Positions 41,734 to 49,845 of a DNA stretch of 64,000 nt are shown piece after piece. Position 1 is the first letter of the stretch, and the number at the start of each line of letters is the position of its first letter. Position numbers and translations under genes: made by a program. Under the pieces are notes generated by a model. That model saw nothing but the letters and a program-made list of their open reading frames with translations, was not told the DNA's origin and searched no databases. This stretch comes from Emergencia sp. 1XD21-10 (lineage in GTDB: Bacteria; Bacillota; Clostridia; Peptostreptococcales; Anaerovoracaceae): assembly GCF_009936045.1 (NCBI RefSeq), contig NZ_QWEQ01000013.1, positions 1 through 64,000 on the forward strand, written 5' to 3'.

Positions 41734-43401
41734 TTATCCCAGCAGTATCTTCACTGCATAATCCAAAATGCGCGGCGTGCGCTCATACAAATCCTCTTTG
41801 TATACTCTCTCCGTCAGTTTATGAAAATCCTTTCCCCACGGACCGATGTTGATTCCTGCCATGGAAATAGCTTTAATCTGCTCAAAAGGAATATCATAGT
41901 ACGCACCAAAGAGCGGCATAGCACCTGCCACCGATTCCCTCTGGGCTGTCGGATCGTCAATATTGATGTAGCTCAGATCGCAGATTCCAGTGTAGAAATA
42001 CTCTTTATCGTAAATTTGTCCATACTCTTCTTGTGTATATGTGGATAACTTTTCGCTCAGCCCCGATGCTTCCTCTGCAATCCCATCAAAATACACATTG
42101 GACACGTTTGGATAATACGGCGGAAGTAAACCGTACACAACTCTGGGAGAAATATCCTCAATATAGTCGTAGATTTTCTCAATGAGCTGAAAGTTGCCTT
42201 CAATCATATTGATGCGTCCTTCCGCAAGATCCCGTAAGATCCGCTCTCTTTCCATTTTGTAAGCCTCTTCAAAGACTGTTCCGTGCTGGGCTTTTGCCTC
42301 TTCATAAAGTTCTCCAAAACCTACAGTCTTCACCTTCCAAGGCAGCTTCTTTACTGGCTGCCCCGTAGCATCTAAAAACTTCTCATAATTCTCGTTAAGC
42401 CGCTCAATTACTGTCAGAAATCCGTCTTCACAGACCTTCTTTACCTTGCCTAAAAGCTCCGCAGGCGTTTGCTTTAAAGTCAGAACGCTAAAACAACCTT
42501 GTGCAGACAGCGGCATAGAGACATCATAACGATCTTTACTATCCTTTTGATATAGCCAGGTTGGCGGCGGCGCCGCTTCTCCGTCTACTACATCAGCAAA
42601 GTCCATGTTAACTTCCGTTTTCGCCACAATTTCCGACAAAACGGATACCGGATTGAGACCCTCAAAGACTTTTCCTGCATGAGATAAAAATCCTCTCACA
42701 TAGACAAATGGCATCATTTTTCCCACTGTTCCCTCAGAAAAAACACCTTTGGAAAAATCTTTTCTCTGATGGGGCTCGCTGTTGATCATCATCAGATATT
42801 CAAGTCCCTGCTTTTCCTTTAGTTCTGCCAAAAGCCGCACCGCAGCCCGCATGCCGGCAGAAAGGTTTTCCTCATCGGGGACGCCAAGAACGATGACATT
42901 TCCCTCAAAATCTGCAAGTTTGCTGTATTCCTCTAAAAGTGCGTACTGGATAGCGCCTCCCGCTTTCATATCACAGCCGCCTCTGCAGAATACAAAGCTG
43001 CCCGCTTCCAAATCTGCCAACGCATCTTCCGGCAGCATATCTTTATGATCTGCAAGGGCTGCCGCAAGTTCATCAGGTGAAAAAGCCAGCGGCTTGAGCA
43101 ATTTATAATCTTCGATATCCACAATGTCGTAATGATGTACCATGGCAACAGTTTTATTCCCTTTTCCCCGTACCATAGCCCAGCATACATGCCTGCCCAG
43201 CGGGTCATTTTCTACAGGATAAAGTCCCCAATTGTCAGGATGTTCTTTGAAATATGGGATTTCTCCAAAATGCGCAGTGAAAAATTCCTCTACCAGCCGC
43301 TCGCCAGAGGTATTAGTAAAACTTTCAATTTTTACATATTCATATAGAATTTCTTTGATCTTTTCGCCCAGCAGCGCAAAATCCAAATTGTGATTTTTCA
43401 T
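41734..43401 (-). CDS. rocB: M20-family peptidase, RocB (arginine utilization) type
   Basis: A 555-residue M20 metallopeptidase. Metal-binding blocks: VAMVHHYDIVD (His/Asp), FCRGGCDMKAGGAIQYALLEEY (second metal Asp), LGVPDEENLSAGMRAAV (catalytic Glu and metal Glu) and FLSHAGKVFEGLNPVSVLSEI (dimerisation-domain His). The length and the overall pattern fit RocB, a protein of Bacillus arginine catabolism with unproven reaction, rather than ArgE/DapE (about 380 residues). It is the last gene of the arginine cluster, followed by a terminator. The M20 assignment is firm, the RocB one is by length, motif layout and neighbours. Confidence 0.82.
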   Translation of the reverse strand: MKNHNLDFALLGEKIKEILYEYVKIESFTNTSGERLVEEFFTAHFGEIPYFKEHPDNWGLYPVENDPLGRHVCWAMVRGKGNKTVAMVHHYDIVDIEDYKLLKPLAFSPDELAAALADHKDMLPEDALADLEAGSFVFCRGGCDMKAGGAIQYALLEEYSKLADFEGNVIVLGVPDEENLSAGMRAAVRLLAELKEKQGLEYLMMINSEPHQRKDFSKGVFSEGTVGKMMPFVYVRGFLSHAGKVFEGLNPVSVLSEIVAKTEVNMDFADVVDGEAAPPPTWLYQKDSKDRYDVSMPLSAQGCFSVLTLKQTPAELLGKVKKVCEDGFLTVIERLNENYEKFLDATGQPVKKLPWKVKTVGFGELYEEAKAQHGTVFEEAYKMERERILRDLAEGRINMIEGNFQLIEKIYDYIEDISPRVVYGLLPPYYPNVSNVYFDGIAEEASGLSEKLSTYTQEEYGQIYDKEYFYTGICDLSYINIDDPTAQRESVAGAMPLFGAYYDIPFEQIKAISMAGINIGPWGKDFHKLTERVYKEDLYERTPRILDYAVKILLG

Positions 43402-43420
43402 GAATATTACCTCGAAGTCC

Positions 43421-44296
43421 CTATTTTCTGCACACCGGGCAGGTCAGACAGGTCGGTCCGCCGGTACCACGGTAGGACATTTCTTTTCCTTCGTAAGTGT
43501 AAACCGTTACACCCGCGTCTTCGATTTTTTTCTGAATCTCCGGACAGCCTGCGATTAAAACGCATTTTCCAGGTTCCAGCGCCAGCAGGTTGGTTCCCAG
43601 ATAATCGTATTCTTCATCATTGCATTCGATCAGCTGTATGCCCTTTTCGATGAGATATTCTCTAAAGAATACCGGCATGTACTTGGAATAAACAACGGCT
43701 TTATCTGTGTCCACAAAACTGATAATGCTCATCAGGTGGAGACACGCCTCTTCGCCGTCACCGTGGGGCATTGGAATCACAATATATTCATCGATAAAAT
43801 CCTTTGTGAGTTCTTTGAACTGGCGAATGCCTTCATCATTAGTTCTATACCCCCTGCCGATCGCTACAGTCTTTTCATCAATCCAAAGGACATCGCCGCC
43901 TTCCATTTTTCCCGGCGCCTTAATGTATCCTAAAGTCGGCACCCCATGCTCTGTTAAAAAAGCTTCTGTCGCAAGGCGCTCCTTATTTCTAAGTTCTTTT
44001 CCCATCGGAAAGTAAATTGCGCCTTTTTTCGTGACTTTGAGGGAGTCATGGGTGTAGATAGAGTCAAGTCCGGTTCTCTCGTCATAAGGAAGATAATAAA
44101 CATTTTCGACATTGTCTTTGATGATCTTTTCAAAGACCTCGTACTCCTTAAGCACCTTCTCATAGTCTGGACACCCGAAATACTTGAATTTTTCCCAATT
44201 CTCGTTGAGGTTTTCCTGACTCACAAAAGCCGCTTCCGGCCGTTTAATTAAAATTGTGTCAATTTTTTTGACCATACTCTGACATCCGTAATTCAT
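43421..44296 (-). CDS. Amidinohydrolase (arginine deiminase / dimethylargininase-like)
   Basis: A 291-residue protein of the guanidino-group-modifying fold. Catalytic residues visible: acidic APGKMEGGDVLWID, His in IPMPHGDGEEACLH, and the nucleophilic Cys in the C-terminal GTGGPTCLTCPVC. It is much shorter than ArcA (about 410) and looks like dimethylargininase or agmatine/arginine deiminase relatives, converting a guanidinium to citrulline plus ammonia or amine. The frame begins at 44314; GGAGGAAATT points to the ATG at 44296. It lies in the arginine cluster, but behind a terminator-like hairpin. Confidence 0.85.
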   Translation of the reverse strand: MNYGCQSMVKKIDTILIKRPEAAFVSQENLNENWEKFKYFGCPDYEKVLKEYEVFEKIIKDNVENVYYLPYDERTGLDSIYTHDSLKVTKKGAIYFPMGKELRNKERLATEAFLTEHGVPTLGYIKAPGKMEGGDVLWIDEKTVAIGRGYRTNDEGIRQFKELTKDFIDEYIVIPMPHGDGEEACLHLMSIISFVDTDKAVVYSKYMPVFFREYLIEKGIQLIECNDEEYDYLGTNLLALEPGKCVLIAGCPEIQKKIEDAGVTVYTYEGKEMSYRGTGGPTCLTCPVCRK

Positions 44297-44329
44297 AATT
44301 TCCTCCATTAACATAAATTATTTTAAAAA

Positions 44330-44353
44330 GGGAATGTATTTTCACACATTCCC
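44330..44353 (-). terminator. Internal terminator-like hairpin in the arginine cluster
   Basis: GGGAATGT (44330-44337) pairs perfectly with ACATTCCC (44346-44353), followed on the minus strand by TTTTTAAAAT, between the M20 and amidinohydrolase genes. It likely gives partial termination. Confidence 0.75.
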
Positions 44354-44395
44354 TAATTATCACATAAAACTATGATCTTTTCAAATTTTTAAGAG

Positions 44396-45571
44396 TTAAT
44401 ATCCTCTGTACGCCTTGTGATCTGCTTTGAGCTTCGCGAGCAACTCCTTATCGGTATAAAGCTTTGCCGCTAAAGTCAGCAGATAATTCGCTGAATTTTT
44501 GATCGCCTGATGGGTTCCCGGGCAAGTCATTTCATCTGCAAATTCCTTGGTATGGGGATCGTAATTCTTACCAATTCCCATAACCGGATGAAATGCCGGA
44601 CAGCGATAATCGACATTGCCGATATCTGAGGAACCTGTCATGGCAGAGGATCCTTTTACAAAGTCTATATCCAGATCGGTAAAGCAGTCTTCCATAATCT
44701 TCTTACCAATTTCACTGATATGCAGTTCATGGAACGGCGCACCGACCAGAAACATCTCAGCTTCCGTCCGAGTCGCAAGAGCCGCCGCTTTTGCGCAGTC
44801 TCTGACCCACGCTGTAATATCATTAAGGTCTTCCCTTCTTGGCGCTCTGGTTATAAATTCAATTTCCACCTCATCGGGAACGATATTAGAAGCAACACCG
44901 CCTTGCTTAATGAAGCCATGCAATCTAGCTTCCTCTATGACATGTTGTCTCATCATATCGACTGCGTCCATAAACAGTCGTGCCGCATTGAGGGCATTTC
45001 TTCCCTTTTCCGGTGCTGCTGCCGCATGAGCTGGCGCGCCGTGCCACTTGAAGCCCAGACCATCTAAGGCAATAAATTTAACCTCTGCCGTATTAAAGCC
45101 GCCCATGTGAACCATGGCTGCAAAATCATATCCATCGAAAACACCCTCATCCGCCATATAGCATTTATCACCGTTGACTTCTTCATCAGGTGTTCCGATA
45201 ATATCTACGCCGAAATCCAGCTGATCCTTTACCTGATTCAGCGCCAAAGCCGCAAGAAGGCTCGCACTGCCGCTGGCGCAGTGACCGCAGGCATGACCTA
45301 AACCCCGCAGAGCGTCATATTCTGCTAAAAGCACCATTCTGCTTTCCTTTTCAGGATTGATAATCCCTTTAAAGGCTGTATCTAATCCAGCAAAAGGATA
45401 CTCCACCTGAATTCCGTATTTTCTCAGCAATTCTACCATTTTGCGAGAACTATTATACTCTTCCGACCCAGTTTCCGGATTTTCTGCCATATAGTCATTG
45501 ACTGCAATAACTTCTTTCTCAAAGATGCGCACCTGCGCAAGCAGCAAATCTCTAAACTCTTTTTCCTGCAT
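44396..45571 (-). CDS. M20D-type amidohydrolase (p-aminobenzoyl-glutamate hydrolase/ACY1L2-like)
   Basis: A 391-residue M20-family hydrolase with VLLAEYDALRGLGHACGHC (metal His/Cys region; most relatives have ACGHN), GTPDEEVNGDKCYM (catalytic Glu) and GFKWHGAPAHAAAAPEKGRNAL (dimerisation-domain His). Relatives cleave N-acyl or amide bonds of amino acids, folate fragments or dipeptides. In this arginine cluster an N-acyl-arginine/ornithine or Arg-containing dipeptide is a reasonable guess, not more. It follows the transporter gene by 29 bp. Confidence 0.85.
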   Translation of the reverse strand: MQEKEFRDLLLAQVRIFEKEVIAVNDYMAENPETGSEEYNSSRKMVELLRKYGIQVEYPFAGLDTAFKGIINPEKESRMVLLAEYDALRGLGHACGHCASGSASLLAALALNQVKDQLDFGVDIIGTPDEEVNGDKCYMADEGVFDGYDFAAMVHMGGFNTAEVKFIALDGLGFKWHGAPAHAAAAPEKGRNALNAARLFMDAVDMMRQHVIEEARLHGFIKQGGVASNIVPDEVEIEFITRAPRREDLNDITAWVRDCAKAAALATRTEAEMFLVGAPFHELHISEIGKKIMEDCFTDLDIDFVKGSSAMTGSSDIGNVDYRCPAFHPVMGIGKNYDPHTKEFADEMTCPGTHQAIKNSANYLLTLAAKLYTDKELLAKLKADHKAYRGY

Positions 45572-45600
45572 TTTAGAAAATCCTTTCTTTTCCCGTTATT

Positions 45601-46998
45601 TTAACTATAGTTCATCAGAACTGCGATTACAATAAAGATAATCTGTAATACGAAGAACACTGCAAAAATCGGCAGGAAGAATCTATACCATTTGCCCATA
45701 GGAATTTTTGCAATACCACACATAATTGTACAGGACGCTGTCGGCCATAACAGATTGGAGAATCCATCACCAAACTGATAAGCAAGCACTGCAATCTGTC
45801 TGTTTAGATCAGACAGGTCTGCCAGCGGAATCATAATCGGCATAATTGCTGCCGCCTGACCGCTGCCCGATGGGATAAAGAAATTCAGGACATTCTGCAC
45901 AATCAGCATTGCAATACCTGTTCCCCACGCTGGAAGTCCATCCATCATGCTGTTCATACCGTGAATTACAGTATCAATAATCACTCCGTTCTGCATGATA
46001 ACCAGAATTGCTCTTGACATACCTACTACGACCATTGCAACTGTCATTTCTGACAACGATGTAATCAAATCTGCGCAGATACCCTCTGCTCTTTTGCCTC
46101 CGATGATAGAAGAAATGATACCGGAAATGATAAATACAGCGCTCATTTCATTGATATACCAGCCCAGTTCTAAAGAGCCATATACAATGGTTGCGACTGT
46201 AACAACCATACCAAGCATAATAATTTTGTGTTTGCCTGTAAACTTCATGGTTTCATCACGTTCAACCTGGAAAGCAGAGTAATCCATGCCGTAAAGCAGA
46301 CTCTTCGTTGGGTCCTTCTTAATTTTTAGAGCATATCTCATCACCAGCGCCACAGCAACCAGATAGAATACCACAAAGATGAGCCATCTGTATCCTAAGC
46401 CGGAGAACATCTTCAGCTGCCCAAACGTCTGTGCAATACCGATGGTAAACGGATTTGTCGTTGCAGAGGCAAAGCCGACTGCCACTGCCATACCTGACAT
46501 GCACATTCCCACGATTGCATCATAACCCAGCGCAATGGCAAGCGCCACGAAAATCGGAATCAGCCCATATACAGTCTCAAATTCGCCATAAGTAGATCCC
46601 GCTAATGCAAAAACCAACATAACGATAGGAACAAATAATTTGCTGTCCTTTGCCCTGCCGTTAAGAAGCGTGTTAATCATCGCTGTAAAAGCACCAGTCT
46701 GCATGACAGAATATACCCAGAAATATCCGAATAAAATCAGGAAGATAATCTGTGCACCGTTGATAAAGCCTTCCTGAATTGCTACGAACAGTTTGAACGG
46801 ATTGACTGGGCTCTGATCAACATAAGCAAAACTTCCCCCATCTACAACGTTATAGCCCGTTGCCTCATCCAGCACATACTCATACTGACCTGCTGGTACA
46901 ATGTAGGTTAAGATAGTTACCACTACAATGATGGAAAACAGCATTAATGTACTGCTCGGAAATTGAAATTTCTTCTTCTTGTCATTTAATGTCGGCAT
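45601..46998 (-). CDS. YfcC/ArcD-type basic amino-acid transporter (C4-dicarboxylate carrier fold)
   Basis: A 465-residue membrane protein with about 12 hydrophobic segments, of the family Pfam calls C4dic_mal_tran-like/YfcC. Signatures: TYIVPAGQYEYVLDEATGYNVV near the N-terminus, GSTYGEFETVYGLIPIF, GFASATTNPFTIGIAQTFG and FFIPSGSGQAAAIMPIMIPLADL. Relatives transport arginine/ornithine or other amino acids. First gene of the leftward arginine cluster with a perfect sigma-70 promoter at 47102-47130. Confidence 0.88.
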   Translation of the reverse strand: MPTLNDKKKKFQFPSSTLMLFSIIVVVTILTYIVPAGQYEYVLDEATGYNVVDGGSFAYVDQSPVNPFKLFVAIQEGFINGAQIIFLILFGYFWVYSVMQTGAFTAMINTLLNGRAKDSKLFVPIVMLVFALAGSTYGEFETVYGLIPIFVALAIALGYDAIVGMCMSGMAVAVGFASATTNPFTIGIAQTFGQLKMFSGLGYRWLIFVVFYLVAVALVMRYALKIKKDPTKSLLYGMDYSAFQVERDETMKFTGKHKIIMLGMVVTVATIVYGSLELGWYINEMSAVFIISGIISSIIGGKRAEGICADLITSLSEMTVAMVVVGMSRAILVIMQNGVIIDTVIHGMNSMMDGLPAWGTGIAMLIVQNVLNFFIPSGSGQAAAIMPIMIPLADLSDLNRQIAVLAYQFGDGFSNLLWPTASCTIMCGIAKIPMGKWYRFFLPIFAVFFVLQIIFIVIAVLMNYS

Positions 46999-47039
46999 TT
47001 CATAAACCTCTCTTTCTTTCTATAAATAAAATAATTGCG

Positions 47040-47093
47040 CTCGGCAGATTATATTCGATATAAATTATAAAATATATTATATTTTCTACCGAG
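47040..47093. repeat. Imperfect inverted repeat in the transporter leader
   Basis: CTCGG-c-AGA (47040-47048) and TCT-a-CCGAG (47085-47093) flank an AT-rich segment, in the transporter 5' leader. May form an mRNA stem; no tested role. Confidence 0.45.
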
Positions 47094-47098
47094 ATGAG

Positions 47099-47130
47099 TA
47101 TATTATATATAAAACTTTTTCTTCTGTCAA
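47099..47130 (-). promoter_or_regulatory. Promoter and operator of the arginine cluster
   Basis: Minus strand TTGACA (complement of 47125-47130), 17-bp spacer, TATAAT (complement of 47102-47107). The 13-mer TATATTATATATA (47099-47111) covers the -10 and is repeated identically at 47204-47216. Confidence 0.8.
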
Positions 47131-47180
47131 TAGGTCATATCTGATTTTTCAGATAAATTCGCGTTTCTTGTCGAATTCTA

Positions 47181-47216
47181 TTGACGAAAGATTCCAGCCG
47201 TTATATATTATATATA
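47181..47216 (+). promoter_or_regulatory. Promoter and operator of the GntR regulator gene
   Basis: TTGACG (47181-47186), 17-bp spacer, TATATT (47204-47209). The 13-mer TATATTATATATA starts at the -10 box, as in the divergent promoter, suggesting that one regulator controls both directions. Confidence 0.75.
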
Positions 47217-47245
47217 AGCGTTAGAATTTTGAGAGGAAACCATAC

Positions 47246-47896
47246 ATGGAAAGATTTAAAACATTAAAAGACCACGTCTATGACTATATCGCCGAGCAAA
47301 TACGTGATGGCGCCCTTCTCCCCGATAAACGTGTCAACGAGAATGTGATCTGTGAAGAACTGAATATCAGCCGTACACCTGTCCGCGAAGCCTTAATTCA
47401 GCTAGCCGCTGAAGGCGTGCTGGAAAACCGCGCCCGCAAAGGTTTTGTCATCAAAGCGATGAGTCACACCGACATCAAGGAAATTTATGCAGTCATCGGA
47501 GTCCTCGATGGCTACGCAGCAAAATTATCCTGTGACAATTTAACAGAACAGGATTATGCCGATATGGCTTTTTATATAGACGCAATGGAGCTTGCTATCA
47601 ACTCTGGCAATTACGAGATGTATTACAAACAGCAAACCACCTTCCACCAGCTATATATCAATAAATGCGGCAACAATACCCTAATCGATACAATTGCTAA
47701 AACAAAGAACAAACTATTGAAAAAAACCTATATCGATGACAACGATCAGACCCTGAAAGAAGTGTTTGCAAAGACTAATAATGAACATCGTAAAATTCTG
47801 GAATTGTTCAAAGCAAAAGACACGGAAACTTTGTTCCACTATATTGCCGACACTCACTGGATGCCGGACTACGCAACCTATGATATGATTGTATAA
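47246..47896 (+). CDS. GntR-family regulator (FCD domain)
   Basis: A 216-residue regulator. N-terminal winged helix with the GntR signature (LKDHVYDYIAEQIRDGALLPDKRVNENVICEELNISRTPVREALIQLAAEGVLE), then an all-helical FCD effector domain (about 80-216) whose Asp/His residues usually bind a metal plus a carboxylate ligand. Divergent from the arginine cluster, with a shared two-operator control region; it most likely represses that cluster and itself. RBS GAGAGGA. Confidence 0.92.
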   Translation: MERFKTLKDHVYDYIAEQIRDGALLPDKRVNENVICEELNISRTPVREALIQLAAEGVLENRARKGFVIKAMSHTDIKEIYAVIGVLDGYAAKLSCDNLTEQDYADMAFYIDAMELAINSGNYEMYYKQQTTFHQLYINKCGNNTLIDTIAKTKNKLLKKTYIDDNDQTLKEVFAKTNNEHRKILELFKAKDTETLFHYIADTHWMPDYATYDMIV

Positions 47897-47909
47897 GCAT
47901 TATAACTAA

Positions 47910-47953
47910 AAAAGATGTCACGTTGGCGTAAAATTGCCTGCCTGACATCTTTT
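47910..47953 (+). terminator. Terminator of the GntR gene
   Basis: AAAAGATGTCA (47910-47920) pairs perfectly with TGACATCTTTT (47943-47953), with TAGTTT following. Confidence 0.88.
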
Positions 47954-47978
47954 AGTTTGTAGAAAACCGCAAAAAAAA

Positions 47979-48004
47979 AAATGTCAATTCAATCCTTGAC
48001 ATTT
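47979..48004 (-). terminator. Terminator of the rlmH transcript
   Basis: AAATGTCAA pairs with TTGACATTT; on the minus strand the stem is followed by a run of T residues (TTTTTTTTTTGCGG). It lies 158 bp after the rlmH stop. Confidence 0.85.
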
Positions 48005-48023
48005 CTTCTCTTATCCAAGAATA

Positions 48024-48101
48024 AACAGGGAAAAAACCTCGCAATGTAAACTATAAACCACCATACAGAAAAAACTTCTCCGTATTAAATTTTTCCCTGT
48101 T
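48024..48101. repeat. 12-bp perfect inverted repeat around 54 bp
   Basis: AACAGGGAAAAA (48024-48035) and TTTTTCCCTGTT (48090-48101). The enclosed AT-rich sequence has no gene. May be a long RNA stem in the rlmH 3' region or a small mobile-element remnant. Confidence 0.6.
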
Positions 48102-48161
48102 CATTTTGAACTATTTTTATTATAATCCTTTTTCCGCAAAAGTAAATACCTATGAGTGAAA

Positions 48162-48641
48162 TTATTTATGATAAGTTTCATTCCTCATAATTTTAAAACT
48201 TCTATACACCTGTTCCAGCAGAATCACCCGCATCATCTGGTGCGGAAAAGTCATCTCAGAAAAGGAAAGTTTAAAATCAGCTCTCCTGCTTACTTCATCG
48301 GAAAGTCCCAAACTGCCGCCAATAACAAAGGCGATATTACTGTCGCCGGAAAGGCCCAGTTTTTCTATCTTTTCCGCTAATTTTTCAGAGGAAAGCATTT
48401 TCCCTTTGACTTCCAATGTAATCACATACATGTTTTCCTTAATCCGCCTCAGGATTTCCTTCCCTTCGGCGTCCTTTACAGCCAGCTCCTCGGCAGCACC
48501 AGCTTTATCAGGAAGTCTGGACTCCTTTAACTCCAGGATTTCCAGACTGCAATAGCTGCGAAGCCTTTTGCTGTACTCCTCTACAGCCTGACTCCAGTAT
48601 TTTTCTTTTAATTTACCAATACAGATAACCGTAATGTTCAT
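48162..48641 (-). CDS. rlmH: 23S rRNA (pseudouridine1915-N3)-methyltransferase RlmH
   Basis: A 159-residue SPOUT methyltransferase with the complete family pattern: MNITVICIGKLKEKYW at the start, VKGKMLSSEKLAEKIEKLGLSG, IAFVIGGSLGLSDEV (SAM-binding knot loop) and the C-terminal MTFPHQMMRVILLEQVYRSFKI. It methylates pseudouridine 1915 of 23S rRNA on assembled ribosomes. The start is only 3 bp after the YycJ-like stop, so the two are translationally coupled. Core housekeeping gene. Confidence 0.96.
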   Translation of the reverse strand: MNITVICIGKLKEKYWSQAVEEYSKRLRSYCSLEILELKESRLPDKAGAAEELAVKDAEGKEILRRIKENMYVITLEVKGKMLSSEKLAEKIEKLGLSGDSNIAFVIGGSLGLSDEVSRRADFKLSFSEMTFPHQMMRVILLEQVYRSFKIMRNETYHK

Positions 48642-48644
48642 ATA

Positions 48645-49454
48645 CTATATTTCCATCTCTTTTCCAATCTCGTCTCTTTTGGCAATATCTAACATCAAAT
48701 CTTTGTCTATGTAAAAATCCTCTTCAAATAAAATGTTGCGAATGGTTAGATATGCCTGTCCCGGCGTATTATTTTCCTTGCTTAAATGCGCCAGCACCAC
48801 CTGCGGTATTTTTGCGCAGCCCTTTTCTTTCCGTGCCCGCAGCATTTCGCAAAGGCATTGCCCTGCCGCCTCGTTGGAAAGATGTCCTTCATCACCCAAA
48901 ATTCTTCGTTTCAAATAATATGGATATGCCCCCATCTTCAGAATATTCACCTCATGATTGGCTTCCAAAACCAGCAGGTCTGCTTTCTCAATATGTAAGA
49001 AAATTTCCTCGGAAATGTATCCAGTATCAGTCACAATGGTCAGCTGTCTTCCCTGGTGAATCAACGAATAACCAAAAGGCTCTGCCGCATCATGGGAAAG
49101 CCGAAAAGGAACTACGGTAATATCTCCAATCTGGAAACGCTCTGCAGCTCCAACTGCCCTTGCTCTGTCACCATCAATCTTATCCATAACCTCTGCCAAC
49201 GTGCCCGCGGAGCCGCAGACTCTGGCATTGACCGCTTTCTTACTTAGCATTTTCAGACTCCTGACATGGTCCGTATGCTCATGGGTTACCAAAATTGCGT
49301 CTACTTCCTCCGCCTTTAAATTGAGCAAAGAAAGCCCCTCGAAAATTCGCTTGCCGGTAATCCCCACATCTATTAAAATTGTCGTATTTTCACTTCTTGC
49401 CAGATAGCAGTTGCCGGAACTGCCGCTGGCAAAGGAATAAAACTGAAACGCCAT
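48645..49454 (-). CDS. Metallo-beta-lactamase-fold protein, YycJ/WalJ family
   Basis: A 269-residue MBL-fold hydrolase. Metal-binding motif THEHTDHVRSL (HxHxDH), N-terminal SFASGSSGNCYLA and later VLEANHEVNILKMGAYPYYLKRRILGDEGHLSNEAAG, which is characteristic of YycJ/WalJ, a 5' exonuclease-like protein linked to DNA repair and replication-fork processing in Firmicutes. Usually near walRK; here it pairs with rlmH. Confidence 0.92.
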   Translation of the reverse strand: MAFQFYSFASGSSGNCYLARSENTTILIDVGITGKRIFEGLSLLNLKAEEVDAILVTHEHTDHVRSLKMLSKKAVNARVCGSAGTLAEVMDKIDGDRARAVGAAERFQIGDITVVPFRLSHDAAEPFGYSLIHQGRQLTIVTDTGYISEEIFLHIEKADLLVLEANHEVNILKMGAYPYYLKRRILGDEGHLSNEAAGQCLCEMLRARKEKGCAKIPQVVLAHLSKENNTPGQAYLTIRNILFEEDFYIDKDLMLDIAKRDEIGKEMEI

Positions 49455-49557
49455 CTCTTACCTCGTCCATATAAAAATCACAAAACTTATTTTATCATGT
49501 TTTTGCGGATAGCGCCATATCTAATTCCTGCACTAGCACCATTGCCAGTACAGTGGC

Positions 49558-49822
49558 TTAACCTAAAATAGGTCTTTTTGAAAAAAATGTATAAGCGAAT
49601 TCGCAAATCTTAACCCAGAAATCGAAATAATAGAAAATATGTATAAAAAGATAGGAGCAGTAAGCTTGAGCACGCATGATTCCTTGATTTTTGTCCTCAA
49701 ATCCTGCATTTTTCGCAAGATTTCCCTAAACAAATTTCAAATCTTGCATATTACGCAAGTCCTGCAGTCCCCTGCCATAGCACGTTTATACATATTTTTT
49801 TGAAAACCGCAATTTAGGTTAA
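49558..49822. mobile_element. MITE-like element with about 40-bp imperfect terminal inverted repeats
   Basis: The left end (49558-49597) starts TTAACCTAAA and ends TGTATAAGCG; the reverse complement of the right end (49783-49822) starts TTAACCTAAA and ends TGTATAAACG. About 30 of 40 positions match without gaps. The 265-bp interior codes for nothing. No clear target duplication apart from TTAA in the ends themselves. It fills most of the 391-bp gap 49455-49845. Confidence 0.55.
49697..49759. repeat. Tandem 23-bp repeats, 40-bp period, inside the MITE-like element
   Basis: TCAAATCCTGCAT-TTTTC-GCAAG (49697-49719) and TCAAATCTTGCAT-ATTAC-GCAAG (49737-49759), 20 of 23 identical. Each unit is a weak dyad (CTTGC/GCAAG). 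Confidence 0.65.
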
Positions 49823-49845
49823 ATGCGCTTCTTCGCACGGGCTTT

